Shown piece after piece: positions 48,497 through 58,407 of a DNA stretch of 64,000 nucleotides. The notes beneath the pieces are model-generated. The model searched no databases, was not told the DNA's origin, and saw only the letters and a program-made list of their open reading frames with translations. The translations under genes and the position numbers were made by a program. Numbering within the stretch: the first letter of the stretch is position 1; every line of letters starts with the position of its first letter. Location of the stretch: contig CAWBGJ010000015.1 of the NCBI GenBank assembly GCA_963788325.1, positions 310,001 to 374,000 of the forward strand, read 5' to 3'. This stretch comes from Prado023 sp963788325. GTDB taxonomy: Bacteria; Actinomycetota; Actinomycetes; S36-B12; CAIYMF01.

Positions 48497-49693
48497 TCAG
48501 CTCCCCACGACGTGCGGTGCGGTGCCGGCCACGGCATCGGCTGCTGAGTAGAAGCCGACCTCCCGGACGTCGCCGTCGATGCCGGCGTTGAGGTCGTCGC
48601 TGCCGTCGAGGCCGAAAGAGTGCTCCGGATGCCACGAGACGGTGATCGTGCTGCCCACCCGCGGCCGGTCGGCTGAGGTGCTGTTCTGCTCGAAGGCGAT
48701 CAGCTCCTGCCCCCATCCGGTGGCCACCAGGTACTGGGTGGAGACCCCGACGAACGAGGCGTCGGTCACCACTCCGCTCAGCGTGTTGCGTCCCGCGGGC
48801 ACCTCCTCGCCGGCCCGGTGCAGCGACAGCTTCTCCGGACGCACGCCGACGATGATCTTGTCGCTGTCGCTGGCGACGTTCACGGCGGGCAGCGTGAAGT
48901 GCTGGCCGAACGCGCTGATCGTGACCACGTCACCGCGGCCGACCACCTCACCGGGCACCAGGTTCGACTGGCCCAGGAAGTTCGCGGCGAACGCGGTGCG
49001 CGGCGTGTCGTAGATCGCCTGCGGGGCACCGAGCTGCTCGATGCGCCCGTGGTTCATCACCGCGATGGTGTCGGCCATCGTCATGGCCTCCTCCTGGTCG
49101 TGGGTGACGTGCACGAAGGTGATCCCGACCTCGGTCTGGATCCGCTTGAGCTCGATCTGCATCTGCCGGCGCAGCTTGAGGTCCAGGGCACCCAGCGGCT
49201 CGTCGAGCAGCAGGACGTCGGGCTTGTTGATCAGCGCCCGGGCGACAGCCACCCGCTGCTGCTGGCCACCGGACATCTGGCCAGGCTTGCGCCGCGCCAT
49301 CGAGGAGAGCTCGACGAGCTCGAGCATCTCCATCACCTTGGGCTCGACGTTCTTCTCCCCGCGCCGGCGCAGGCCGAAGGCGACGTTCTCGAAGATGTCC
49401 ATGTGCGGGAACAGCGCATAGGACTGGAACACGGTGTTGACCGGCCGCTTGTACGGGCGCAGTCCCGTGATGTCGGTCTCGCCGATCCGGATCATCCCCG
49501 CGGTGGGGACCTCCAGGCCCGCCACCATGCGCAGCGTGGTCGTCTTGCCGCAGCCCGAGGGGCCCAGCAGCGCGAAGAACGACCCGGCGGGGATGGTCAG
49601 CGACAGGTCATCGACGGCAGCGGCATCGCCGTAGCGCTTGGTGAGCCTGACCAGGTGGAGGTCCTCGACCTGCTTGGCGGGTTCGGTGGCCAT
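48497..49693 (-). CDS. potA: polyamine ABC transporter ATPase PotA
   Basis: A 398-residue ATPase that powers polyamine import. Walker A is GPSGCGKTT near 43-51, signature MSGGQQQRVAVARAL, Walker B VLLLDEPLGALD, and the C-terminal TOBE regulatory domain begins about residue 285 (VGVRPEKLSLHRAGEE). The gene follows the first potD by 52 bases. All members of the importer are present and in frame. Confidence 0.94.
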   Translation of the reverse strand: MATEPAKQVEDLHLVRLTKRYGDAAAVDDLSLTIPAGSFFALLGPSGCGKTTTLRMVAGLEVPTAGMIRIGETDITGLRPYKRPVNTVFQSYALFPHMDIFENVAFGLRRRGEKNVEPKVMEMLELVELSSMARRKPGQMSGGQQQRVAVARALINKPDVLLLDEPLGALDLKLRRQMQIELKRIQTEVGITFVHVTHDQEEAMTMADTIAVMNHGRIEQLGAPQAIYDTPRTAFAANFLGQSNLVPGEVVGRGDVVTISAFGQHFTLPAVNVASDSDKIIVGVRPEKLSLHRAGEEVPAGRNTLSGVVTDASFVGVSTQYLVATGWGQELIAFEQNSTSADRPRVGSTITVSWHPEHSFGLDGSDDLNAGIDGDVREVGFYSAADAVAGTAPHVVGS

Positions 49694-49745
49694 GGGGATG
49701 GTGCCTCCTGCGGTTGCGTTGCCGATGAGCTGTGGAAGGACTGGT

Positions 49746-50954
49746 TCAGTTGCCGATCAGGGTCTGGAAGGCCTGGTCGTACTTGACCTGCTCCGAGGAG
49801 GTGAGGGTCTTGAACACTGACGTGCGGCTCAGGTCCTCCTCGGTCGGGAAGATGAACGGGTTGTCCACCAGCGAGGGGTCGATCGACTCCATCGCCTTCT
49901 GCGCGCCGTCCACCGGGCAGATGTACTGGACCCACGCGGCCACCTCGGCAGCGACCTTCGGGTCGTAGTAGAAGTCCATGAGGCGCTCGGCATTGTTGCG
50001 GTGCTTGGCCATCGCGGGCACGAGCATGTTGTCGGTCCACAGCGTGCCGCCGGACTCCGGCAGGACGAACCGGAACGGATCGCCGAGGGCAGCCACGTCG
50101 CCGGACCAGCCGATCGCGGCCACCACGTCGCCGTTCTCCATGGCGCCGATGTAGTCGTTGCCCGAGACCTGGCGGATCTGGCCGCTGTCGATCTGCTCCT
50201 GCAGCTCGGCGATCGCGGCGTTGAAGTCGTCCTCGGTGAAGTCGGCCGGGTCGTTGCCCTGCTCGAGCATCACCACACCCACCGTGTCGCGCATCTCGGA
50301 CAGGATGGTCACCCGACCCTTGAGCGCGGGGTCCCAGAGCTCGGCCACTGTGCGGATCTCAGACTTGCCCGTGAGCTTCTGGAGCAGCTCGGTGTTGAAC
50401 CCCAGGCCCGCGTAGCCCGACTGCCACGGCAGCGACTGGTCGCGCTCGGGGTCGAACGGCACGTCGGCCAGCCGCGGGATCAGGTTACGCGCGTTGGGCA
50501 CCCAGGCCCGGTCGAACTTCTGGGCGAAGCCCTTGCGGATCCACTGGGCGGCCATCCAGTCGGTGAGGACCACGATGTCGCGACCGATGTCCTGGCCGGC
50601 CTCCAGCTGTGGGCGGACCTTCGCGTCGAACTCAGCGTTGTCGTTGACGTCCTCGCGGTAGTCGACCTTGATCCCGGTCTTCTCGGTGAACGCGTCGACC
50701 GTGGGCCGGTTGCCGTCGTCGTCCTGATCGATGTAGCTGACCCAGGTGGACCAGTTGACCGCCTTGCTCTGCGCCGACTGGTCAGGCTGGGTCTTGGCCG
50801 GGATCTCCTCGGATCCGCTGCCGGCCGACGTGGTGCGCGGTGGCCGGGCGCCGCACGCGGCAGCCACCATCGCAGCACTTCCGATGCCGGCCGCCTGCAG
50901 CACGCGCCTGCGGGGCAGGGCTGGGCCGGACGGGGGATTGGGTGAACCGGTCAT
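49746..50954 (-). CDS. potD: polyamine-binding lipoprotein PotD (first copy)
   Basis: A 402-residue substrate-binding protein. Twin-arginine-type start ALPRRRVLQAAGIG and a lipobox VAAAC. The binding domain has the PotD stretches NRPTVDAFTEKTGIKVDYRED, VVLTDWMAAQWIRKGFAQKF, SLPWQSGYAGLGFN, and GNDYIGAMENGDVVAAIGWSG. It is the proximal gene of potABCD. A paralogue ends the same operon. Confidence 0.92.
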   Translation of the reverse strand: MTGSPNPPSGPALPRRRVLQAAGIGSAAMVAAACGARPPRTTSAGSGSEEIPAKTQPDQSAQSKAVNWSTWVSYIDQDDDGNRPTVDAFTEKTGIKVDYREDVNDNAEFDAKVRPQLEAGQDIGRDIVVLTDWMAAQWIRKGFAQKFDRAWVPNARNLIPRLADVPFDPERDQSLPWQSGYAGLGFNTELLQKLTGKSEIRTVAELWDPALKGRVTILSEMRDTVGVVMLEQGNDPADFTEDDFNAAIAELQEQIDSGQIRQVSGNDYIGAMENGDVVAAIGWSGDVAALGDPFRFVLPESGGTLWTDNMLVPAMAKHRNNAERLMDFYYDPKVAAEVAAWVQYICPVDGAQKAMESIDPSLVDNPFIFPTEEDLSRTSVFKTLTSSEQVKYDQAFQTLIGN

Positions 50955-50982
50955 GGAATCCTGCCTACCTGTCGGGTCGGGT

Positions 50983-52470
50983 TCAGCGGTCGCCGAAGAT
51001 CGTGCGGTGCCAGTCCTTGCGGACCTGGCCTGTGATGTCGGCCGAGACGTGCTTGATGTGGGTGTACTCCTCCAGGGAGTACACGCTCATGTCCTTGCCG
51101 AAGCCCGAGGCCTTGAAGCCCCCGTGCGGCATCTCGGAGACGATCGGGATGTGGTCGTTGATCCACACGCATCCGGCCGCGATCTCCCGGCTCGCTCGCT
51201 GGGCGCGGAACGTGTTGGTCGTCCACGCCGAGGCCGCCAGGCCGTAGGGCGTGTCGTTGGCCAGCGCGATCCCCTCGTCGTCGCCGTCGAAGGGCAGGAC
51301 GACCAGCACGGGGCCGAACAGCTCCTCCTGGACGATCTCGGAGTCCTGGGCGGCATCGACGATCAGGGTGGGCGGGTAGAACGAGCCAGCCGCCAGCGCC
51401 TGGTCACCGGGCACCTGGCCGCCACAGACCGCCCTCGCCCCCGCCGCGACTGCGCGCTGCACGTAGCCGTGGACCGACTCCTGCTGGCGGCGGGACACCA
51501 GCGGGCCCTGATCGGTGTGCGGGTCCATCGGGTCCCCGACCCGAACGGTGCCCATCAGCTCGGCCACCCGGGCGACGAACTGCTCGAACAACGGCCGCTG
51601 GACGTAGGCGCGGGTCGCCGCGGTGCAGTCCTGGCCGGAGTTGATCAGGGACCCGGCCACCGCACCGTGGGCCGCGGCGTCGAGGTCAGCATCGTCGAAC
51701 ACCACGAACGGCGCCTTGCCGCCGAGCTCGAGGTGCACGCGCTTGATCGTGCCCGTGGCCAACTGCATCACGCGCTGGCCAACCGGCGTCGAGCCGGTGA
51801 ACGACACCATGGCCACGTCCGGATGGCTGACCAGCGCCTCACCGACCGTAAGTCCGGGTCCGGTGAGCACATTGATCACGCCGGCCGGGATGCCCGCGGC
51901 GACCGCGTCCTCGGCGACCATCAGCGAGGTCAGTGGGGTGATCTCAGCCGGCTTGAGCACAATGGTGTTCCCCGCGGCGATCGCCGGGAGCACCTTCCAC
52001 ATCGCCATCTGCAGCGGGTAGTTCCACGGGGCGATCGAGCCGACCACGCCGATCGGCTCCCGGCGGATCGACGAGGTGTGCGTACCGTCGTACTCCCCCT
52101 GGGCCATGCCGGCCAGCATCCGGGCCGCGCCGGCGAAGAACCGGACGTTGTCGATGGAGCCGGGCACGTCGAACTCGGTGGTCAGCTTGATGGGCTTGCC
52201 CGACTGGGCCGACTCGGTGCGGGCGTACTCCTGCGCGCGGGCCTCGATCCGGTCGGCCAGTGCCAGCAGGGCAGCGCTGCGCTCCCCCGGGGTCGCGCCC
52301 GCCCAGGCAGGGAACGCCGCTCGGGCAGCAGCAACCGCATCGTCGACATCCTGCGGGGTCGCCTCACCGAGAGTCGCCACCACAGAACCATCGGCCGGGT
52401 TGAGGACCTTGACCTGCCCGCCGGAGCCCGCCACATGCTCCCCGTTGATGAACTGACCCAGTAGCTGCAC
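50983..52470 (-). CDS. gamma-aminobutyraldehyde dehydrogenase-type ALDH
   Basis: A 495-residue NAD-dependent aldehyde dehydrogenase. The GTG at 52470 (VQLLGQFINGEHV) has GGGGAG six bases before; a TTG at 52491 is the alternative. Catalytic Cys282 is in NSGQDCTAATRAYV, Glu is in HLELGGKAPFVV, and MPHGGFKASGFGKDMS is typical of aminobutyraldehyde and betaine-aldehyde dehydrogenases. Likely reaction: 4-aminobutanal to GABA. It precedes potD by 28 bases on the same strand. Confidence 0.88.
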   Translation of the reverse strand: MQLLGQFINGEHVAGSGGQVKVLNPADGSVVATLGEATPQDVDDAVAAARAAFPAWAGATPGERSAALLALADRIEARAQEYARTESAQSGKPIKLTTEFDVPGSIDNVRFFAGAARMLAGMAQGEYDGTHTSSIRREPIGVVGSIAPWNYPLQMAMWKVLPAIAAGNTIVLKPAEITPLTSLMVAEDAVAAGIPAGVINVLTGPGLTVGEALVSHPDVAMVSFTGSTPVGQRVMQLATGTIKRVHLELGGKAPFVVFDDADLDAAAHGAVAGSLINSGQDCTAATRAYVQRPLFEQFVARVAELMGTVRVGDPMDPHTDQGPLVSRRQQESVHGYVQRAVAAGARAVCGGQVPGDQALAAGSFYPPTLIVDAAQDSEIVQEELFGPVLVVLPFDGDDEGIALANDTPYGLAASAWTTNTFRAQRASREIAAGCVWINDHIPIVSEMPHGGFKASGFGKDMSVYSLEEYTHIKHVSADITGQVRKDWHRTIFGDR

Positions 52471-52634
52471 GCATCTCCCCTTCGGTCGCAACCCGGCGTT
52501 CCACGCAGTGCGGAATTCGTGGTCACCATGGCCGATCAGGCACGGAATCCATGGTCATCGCCGGGTGTGCGGCACGATAACGCCAACGTGCGACGCGTCA
52601 CAAACTCAGGGGCGCGTGTCGCGGCCCCAGTCGG

Positions 52635-53645
52635 TTACGAGGGTGTAACGATCCTGGACTGCTCCGGGGACTCTCCCGCGCCGAAGGCCACGATGTTCTC
52701 CGTCGTCACTCGCGCGATCTCGTCGAGGGCCTCGTGGGTGAGGAACGCCTGGTGCGCGGTCACGATCACGTTCGGGAAGGTCAGCAGGCGAGCCAGGACG
52801 TCATCGTCCATGACCTCGCCGGACAGGTCCTCGAAGAACTTGCCCTCCTCCTCCTCGTACACGTCCAGGCCCACGCCGCCCACCTGGCCGGACTTGAGGG
52901 CCTCGATGAGGGCGACGGTGTCCACCAGGGCGCCGCGGCTGACGTTGATGATGATCACGCCCGGCTTCAGGGCACCCAGGACCAGCCTGTTGATGATGTG
53001 GTGGGTCTCCGGCAGCAGCGGGACGTGCAGCGAGACGATGTCGGCCTCTTTGCCGATCTCGCTGAGGGGCACGTACTCCAGGCCCTGCTCGGCAGCCCAG
53101 ACCGGGTCCGGGTAGGGGTCCCACATGATCACGCGCATGCCGAACCCCTTGAAGATCTGGCCCGTGATCTTGCCGATCTTCCCGGTGCCGATCAGGCCGA
53201 CTGTCTTGCCATTCATGTCGAAGCCGACCAGGCCATCCAGGGTGAAGTTCATGTCGCGCACCCGACGGTTGGCCTGCGGGATGCGCCGGTTGAGCGCCAT
53301 CGCCAGGGTCACCGCGTGCTCGGCGACCGCATAGGGCGAGTAGGCGGGCACGCGGGCCACGAGGATGTCGTGGTCCGCAGCGGCCTGCAGGTCCACGCCG
53401 TTGAAGCCGGCGCAGCGCAGGGCGATCATCCGCACGCCCTTGTCCGCCAGGACCTCGATGACCTCACGGGTCACCCGATCGTTGACGAAGACGCACACCA
53501 CGTCGACGTCCTCACCCACGGTCTCCACGGTCTCGGGATTCAGCCGGAACTCGCGGAACTTCACGTTCATGCCGGCAGCCAGCAGGACCTTGCCGAGGTG
53601 CTCGCGGTCGTACTTCTTGGTGTCGAACATCGTCACGTTGGTCAT
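52635..53645 (-). CDS. ldhA: D-lactate dehydrogenase (LdhA type)
   Basis: A 336-residue D-2-hydroxyacid dehydrogenase. The NAD site GLIGTGKIG is near 150, the catalytic Arg in NVSRGALVDT, Glu in VGLDVYEEEEGKFFED, and His in VTAHQAFLTHEAL. The YEEEEGKFFED insert is typical of the E. coli LdhA-like group, which reduces pyruvate to D-lactate. Its presence in an amine island is not explained by the pathway, except that pyruvate is the likely amino acceptor of the neighbouring aminotransferase. Confidence 0.87.
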   Translation of the reverse strand: MTNVTMFDTKKYDREHLGKVLLAAGMNVKFREFRLNPETVETVGEDVDVVCVFVNDRVTREVIEVLADKGVRMIALRCAGFNGVDLQAAADHDILVARVPAYSPYAVAEHAVTLAMALNRRIPQANRRVRDMNFTLDGLVGFDMNGKTVGLIGTGKIGKITGQIFKGFGMRVIMWDPYPDPVWAAEQGLEYVPLSEIGKEADIVSLHVPLLPETHHIINRLVLGALKPGVIIINVSRGALVDTVALIEALKSGQVGGVGLDVYEEEEGKFFEDLSGEVMDDDVLARLLTFPNVIVTAHQAFLTHEALDEIARVTTENIVAFGAGESPEQSRIVTPS

Positions 53646-54107
53646 GCCAGAACGCTAACGGGGCCGCCCTGAGGATGCCCGTCGGCTACGCCACTGGAGG
53701 GCTCGGCCTGCAGCGCGGCAACCCAGGGCGCCGCCCGCTGGCCGGTGTGGCATGTGCCGGCATGCCCGCACCGCCCGCGGCCAGCCCAAGGGGCCAGCTC
53801 GACCGGATTCCTGGGGCGCACCGTGATGGCCAACACACCATCGGCGTCTACCTACCAGTTCGGCCCGGCCGACGGTCGGGCCTTCGAGCAGATCGGCACC
53901 GACGGCGGCCTGCTCACCCGCATCGGGGCTAGCTCGCACACCGACCTACCCCACCGGCCGGCACGCCCACTGCCCCGCGCAGCCAGCGCCCACCGGATCG
54001 ATCCAGGAATGCTGGGTCCACGGGCCAGCATCCTTGGATGGATCCGACTACGGGCCAGCGGACTGGGATCAATCGCGGGGTGGGCGGGGTGGGTGTGGGC
54101 GCGGCGG
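53646..54107. other. 462-base gap with a weak hairpin and a short open frame
   Basis: No firm gene. On the + strand an ATG at 53826 opens a frame starting MANTPSASTYQFGPADGRAF that looks protein-like for about 35 codons and then loses character; it may be the remnant of a lost gene. At 54005-54035 an imperfect hairpin (ATGCTGG / CCAGCAT core) may end the aldehyde dehydrogenase transcript. Confidence 0.4.
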
Positions 54108-55550
54108 TCAGTCCTCGTCGAGGCTGATCATCACGTGCTTGATGCGGGTGTAGTCCTCGAAGCCGTACATGGACAGGTCCTTGCCGTAGCCCGAGCGCTT
54201 GAAGCCGCCGTGCGGCATCTCGGCGATCAACGGAATGTGGGTGTTGATCCACACCGCCCCGAAGTCGAGGCTGCGCGCCATCCGCATGCCACGCGCGAGG
54301 TCACGAGTCCACACAGAGGAGGCCAGGCCGTACTGGACGCCGTTGGCCCACTCGAGGGCCTGCGCCTCGTCGGCGAACCGCTGCACCGTCATGACGGGGC
54401 CGAAGATCTCGTTCTGCACCATCTCGTCGTCCTGACGCAGGCCGGACACGACCGTCGGCGGGATGAAGAAGCCACGATCCCCCTGCCGCGATCCACCGGC
54501 CACGATCTGGGCATGCTCCGGCGTCCGCTCGAGGAAGCCCAGGACCTGCTCCATCTGGCGCTCGTTGTTCATCGGGGGCACCAGCGCATCGGGGTCGCCC
54601 GGGCCGCCCTCGAAGGTGGTGGCGGTGCTGCGCGCCTGCTCGGCGAGGGCCGCGACGAACTCGTCGTGGATCGCGTCAGCGACGAGCACCCGGGTGGCCG
54701 CGGTGCAGTCCTGGCCCGCGTTGAAGTAGCCGGCCACCGCCAGCCACTCGGCGGCGGCGGCGATGTCGGCGTCCTCGAAGACGACTACCGGTGCCTTGCC
54801 CCCGAGTTCGAGGTGCACACGCTTGACGTCGGCGGCGGCGCTGGTGGCCACCGCCATGCCCGCGCGCACGGAGCCGGTGATCGAGACCATGTCCGGGCGC
54901 GGGTGCTCGACCAGGGCCTGGCCGGTGGTCCGGTCACCGGTGATGACGTTGAGCACACCCGCGGGCAGCACGTCCGCGAACAGCTCGGCCATCCGCACGG
55001 TGGTCACCGGCGTGGTGTCCGAGGGCTTGAGCACCACGGTGTTGCCCGCGGCGATCGCCGGGGCGAACTTCCACACAGCCATCATCATCGGGTAGTTCCA
55101 CGGGGTGACCTGTCCGATGACCCCGACGGGCTCGCGCCGGATGATCGACGTGAACCCCTTCATGTACTCGCCGGCCGACTTGCCCTCGAGGATCCGCGCC
55201 GCACCGGCGAAGAACCGGATCTGGTCGACCATCGGCGGGATCTCCTCGGCCATGGTGACCGCGATCGCCTTGCCGGTGTTCTCGCTCTCCAGAGCCACGA
55301 GCTCCTCGGCGTTGGCCTCCACGATGTCGGCCATCTTCAGCAGCGCCGCCTGGCGCTCGGAGGGGGTGGTGCGCCCCCAGGAGGTGAACGCGTCCGAGGC
55401 TGCGCGGTAGGCGCGATCGACGTCCTCGGGCCCGGACACCACGGACTGGGCGAACACCTCCCCGGTCGTGGGGTTGACCAGGTCCTGGGTCTGACCCGAG
55501 AGTGAGTCGACGGGCTCGCCATGGACGAAGTTGCGGATGGTGCGGCTCAC
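54108..55550 (-). CDS. aminoaldehyde dehydrogenase-type ALDH (second)
   Basis: A 480-residue NAD-dependent aldehyde dehydrogenase, similar to the one at 50983-52470 but clearly distinct. The GTG at 55550 follows AGGAG by six bases and gives SRTIRNFVHGEPVDSL. Catalytic Cys282 is in NAGQDCTAATRVLV, Glu in HLELGGKAPVVVFED, and MPHGGFKRSGYGKDLS ends the fold. It probably oxidises aminobutanal or a related aldehyde. It diverges from the Lrp gene; the 250-base gap between them probably carries the control region of the island. Confidence 0.88.
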   Translation of the reverse strand: MSRTIRNFVHGEPVDSLSGQTQDLVNPTTGEVFAQSVVSGPEDVDRAYRAASDAFTSWGRTTPSERQAALLKMADIVEANAEELVALESENTGKAIAVTMAEEIPPMVDQIRFFAGAARILEGKSAGEYMKGFTSIIRREPVGVIGQVTPWNYPMMMAVWKFAPAIAAGNTVVLKPSDTTPVTTVRMAELFADVLPAGVLNVITGDRTTGQALVEHPRPDMVSITGSVRAGMAVATSAAADVKRVHLELGGKAPVVVFEDADIAAAAEWLAVAGYFNAGQDCTAATRVLVADAIHDEFVAALAEQARSTATTFEGGPGDPDALVPPMNNERQMEQVLGFLERTPEHAQIVAGGSRQGDRGFFIPPTVVSGLRQDDEMVQNEIFGPVMTVQRFADEAQALEWANGVQYGLASSVWTRDLARGMRMARSLDFGAVWINTHIPLIAEMPHGGFKRSGYGKDLSMYGFEDYTRIKHVMISLDED

Positions 55551-55803
55551 GGGGGCTCCTAGCCAGGGGTGCGGATGGCTCGACGGACGGTGCGATGGAC
55601 GGCCCGGGCAGGCGGGCTGACCTGAGTGTGCGAGGTGCCGCCTGGGCACCCACAGCGGCAGTGAGTCTAGCCGACGGCTCCGGGGAACGCAGTGGCTCAC
55701 GAACCGAATCTCCACCGCCCGTACCGGCCCATGCTGCGTATTTCGTAGATTCTTGGGCCATTGACCACCGATTCACTTGCATCCGGATGGGCTGTGGGGT
55801 TGC

Positions 55804-56286
55804 ATGGCGGCCATGGCCTCGACTCCTCGCCCCAGCGCGGTGCCCCTCGATGACACGGCCAAGGCGATCATCGAGCAGCTCCAACAGGACGGCCGACGCG
55901 CCTACGCCACCATCGGCAAGGCCGTCGGGCTGTCCGAGGCAGCGGTGCGCCAGCGGGTCGCGCGCCTCGTCGACTCGGGCGTGATCCAGATCGTGGCGGT
56001 CACCGACCCCATGCAGGTGGGCTTCCCGCGCGCGGCGATGCTCGGCATCCGGGTGGACGGCGACCTAGGGGACGTGGCCGACCGCCTGGCCGAGCTCGAC
56101 GAGGTCGACTACGTGGTGATCACCGCCGGTGGCTTCGACATCCTGGCCGAGGTGGTCTGCGAGGACGACGAGCACCTCCTGGAGATCATGAACCACAAGA
56201 TCCGAGCCGTCCCGGGAGTGCGCAGCACCGAGACGTTCGTCTACCTGAAGCTGCGCAAACAGATCTACACCTGGGGAACGCGATGA
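55804..56286 (+). CDS. Lrp/AsnC family transcriptional regulator
   Basis: A 160-residue regulator from the ATG at 55804 (or 55813). The HTH is about 38-65 (YATIGKAVGLSEAAVRQRVARL), followed by the RAM effector domain (GFDILAEVVCEDDEHLLEIM). Effectors of the family are amino acids. Its stop overlaps the aminotransferase start by four bases, so it probably controls that operon and, across the divergent gap, the aldehyde dehydrogenase. Confidence 0.92.
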   Translation: MAAMASTPRPSAVPLDDTAKAIIEQLQQDGRRAYATIGKAVGLSEAAVRQRVARLVDSGVIQIVAVTDPMQVGFPRAAMLGIRVDGDLGDVADRLAELDEVDYVVITAGGFDILAEVVCEDDEHLLEIMNHKIRAVPGVRSTETFVYLKLRKQIYTWGTR

Positions 56287-57683
56287 CCACCAGCGACATG
56301 TCCTTCAACGAGGCCGGCGACGACACCCTGGCCGACCTCGCCCGCGATCGGCTGTGGATGCACTTCACGCGCCACTCGGTCTACGAGGACGGCAGCGGCC
56401 ACGTCCCGATCATCGTCCGCGGGCAGGGCGCGCGGATCTGGGACGACCAGGGCAAGTCCTACATCGACGGCCTGGCCGGGCTGTTCACCGTCCAGGTGGG
56501 CCACGGCCGCACGGAGATCGCCGAGGCCATGGCCGCGCAGGCCGCGCAGCTGGCCTACTTCCCGCTGTGGTCCTACGCCCACCCGACCGCCATCGAGCTG
56601 GCCGACCGGCTCGCCGGCCTGGCCCCGGCGGACATCAACCGGACCTTCTTCACCTCCGGTGGGGGTGAGGCTGTCGAGTCGGCGTGGAAGCTGGCCAAGC
56701 AGTACTACAAGCTCACCGGCCGGCCGACCAAGCACAAGGTGATCAGCCGGAACGTGGCCTACCACGGCACCCCCCAGGGCGCCCTGAGCATCACCGGGAT
56801 CCCCGCCGCGAAGGTTCCCTTCGAGCCGCTGGTCCCGGGCGCGCACAAGGCGCCGAACACCAACTTCTACCGGGCACCGATCCACACCGACGACGAGGTC
56901 GCGTTCGGCCGGTGGGCCGCGGACCGCATCGGCGAGGCGATCGAGTTCGAGGGTCCGGACAGCGTGGCCGCCGTCTTCATCGAGCCCGTCCAGAACTCGG
57001 GGGGCTGCTTCCCGCCGCCGCCGGGCTACCTCGAGCGCGTCCGCGAGATCTGTGACGAGTACGACGTGCTGCTCGTCGCCGACGAGACCATCTGTGCGAT
57101 GGGCCGGATCGGCGGCTACTTCGCGATGGACCGCTTCGGCGTGCAGCCCGACATCATCACCTTCGCCAAGGGCCTGACCTCGGGGTACTCCCCCATGGGC
57201 GCGATGATGGTCCACGACCGCCTGTTCGAGCCCTTCGCCCAGGGCACCAACACCTTCCTGCACGGCTACACCTGGGGCGGTCACCCGGTCTCGGCGGCGG
57301 CAGCGTTGGCCAACCTCGACATCTTCGAGCGTGAGGGCCTCAACGCCCACGTGCAGGCCAACGAGGGCGCCTTCCGGGCCACCCTCGAGAAGCTGCTCGA
57401 CCTGGCGATCGTCGGCGACGTCCGCGGGGCCGGGTACTTCTACGGCATCGAGCTGGTCAAGGACAAGGCCACCAAAGAGACCTTCGACGACGCCGAGTCC
57501 GAGCGCCTGCTGCGCGGGTTCCTGTCCAAGGCGCTGTTCGACGCCGGGCTCTACTGCCGGGCCGACGACCGCGGCGACCCGGTGATCCAGCTGGCCCCAC
57601 CACTGATCATCGGCCAGCCGGAGTTCGACGAGATCGAGTCGATCCTGCGCTCGGTGCTCACCGAGGGCATGACCCTGCTCTGA
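56283..57683 (+). CDS. class III aminotransferase, putrescine/polyamine type
   Basis: A 466-residue PLP aminotransferase resembling putrescine-pyruvate aminotransferase (SpuC). PLP Lys296 is in TFAKGLTSGYSPMGAMM, the cofactor aspartate in LLVADETICAMGRIG, and the phosphate-site GGGEAVESAWKLAKQYYKLTG is typical of this group. Expected reaction: putrescine plus pyruvate to 4-aminobutanal plus alanine. The sequence differs from gabT at 34213, which uses 2-oxoglutarate. Overlaps the Lrp gene. Confidence 0.9.
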   Translation: MTTSDMSFNEAGDDTLADLARDRLWMHFTRHSVYEDGSGHVPIIVRGQGARIWDDQGKSYIDGLAGLFTVQVGHGRTEIAEAMAAQAAQLAYFPLWSYAHPTAIELADRLAGLAPADINRTFFTSGGGEAVESAWKLAKQYYKLTGRPTKHKVISRNVAYHGTPQGALSITGIPAAKVPFEPLVPGAHKAPNTNFYRAPIHTDDEVAFGRWAADRIGEAIEFEGPDSVAAVFIEPVQNSGGCFPPPPGYLERVREICDEYDVLLVADETICAMGRIGGYFAMDRFGVQPDIITFAKGLTSGYSPMGAMMVHDRLFEPFAQGTNTFLHGYTWGGHPVSAAAALANLDIFEREGLNAHVQANEGAFRATLEKLLDLAIVGDVRGAGYFYGIELVKDKATKETFDDAESERLLRGFLSKALFDAGLYCRADDRGDPVIQLAPPLIIGQPEFDEIESILRSVLTEGMTLL

Positions 57684-57771
57684 CGTCCCGGCACGGTCCG
57701 ATCAGCCACGGCCACATCGCCACAGCCGATCCGCCCCCGGCCCACATCCTCGCACCAGCCCCGGAGGGATC

Positions 57772-58407
57772 GTGTCCGCCCAGACTCCCCGCACCACCCC
57801 GTCGCGGCACGCCGACCGCACGTCCCATGACCGGGCCGCCGCGCTGGAGATTCTGGCCGATGCCCTGATCGGGCACCTCGGCGTGCTCGATCCAGCGGGC
57901 AGCCCGGTCGTGCTTCCCGTGGCTGTGGCCCCAGATGGTGACCGGGTGCTGTTCCACGGCTCGACCGGATCGCGCATGTTCCGGGCGATGGCCGCCGGCG
58001 CACCCGTGTGCCTGACGGTCACCCACCTCGACGGCCTCGTCCTGGCGCGCAGCGCGTTCGAGCACTCGATGAACTATCGCTGCCTGGTGGTCCTGGGCAC
58101 GGCCGAGGTGCAGACCGGCGAGGACAAGAAGGCCGGCCTGAGGACCCTCACCGAGCACCTGGCCCCGGGGCGCTGGGACGACCTGCGCCCGATGCTGACC
58201 AAGGAGGTGGCCGCCACCTCGGTCCTCGCCCTGCCGCTGGAGGAGTTCTCGGTGAAGACCCGCGCCGGCGGACCCGAGGATACGCAGGAGGCCGACTGGC
58301 CGATCTGGGCTGGGCAGGTGCCCGTACGGATGAGCGGCGGGCAGCCGAGCCCCGAACCGGGCAGCGCCACACGACCCATGCCGGCCCTGCCTGGCGCACT
58401 GGCATGA
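57772..58407 (+). CDS. pyridoxamine 5'-phosphate oxidase-like FMN-binding protein
   Basis: A 211-residue split-barrel flavoprotein of the NimA/PNPOx-like group. The FMN region GVLDPAGSPVVLPVAVAPDG and VLFHGSTGSRMFRAM is present, with VCLTVTHLDGLVLARSAFEHSMNY after it. GTG start with GGAGGGAT. Its stop overlaps the next gene's ATG by four bases, tying it to the flavin oxidase. The substrate is unknown; such proteins reduce nitro compounds or act on flavins. Confidence 0.82.
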   Translation: MSAQTPRTTPSRHADRTSHDRAAALEILADALIGHLGVLDPAGSPVVLPVAVAPDGDRVLFHGSTGSRMFRAMAAGAPVCLTVTHLDGLVLARSAFEHSMNYRCLVVLGTAEVQTGEDKKAGLRTLTEHLAPGRWDDLRPMLTKEVAATSVLALPLEEFSVKTRAGGPEDTQEADWPIWAGQVPVRMSGGQPSPEPGSATRPMPALPGALA

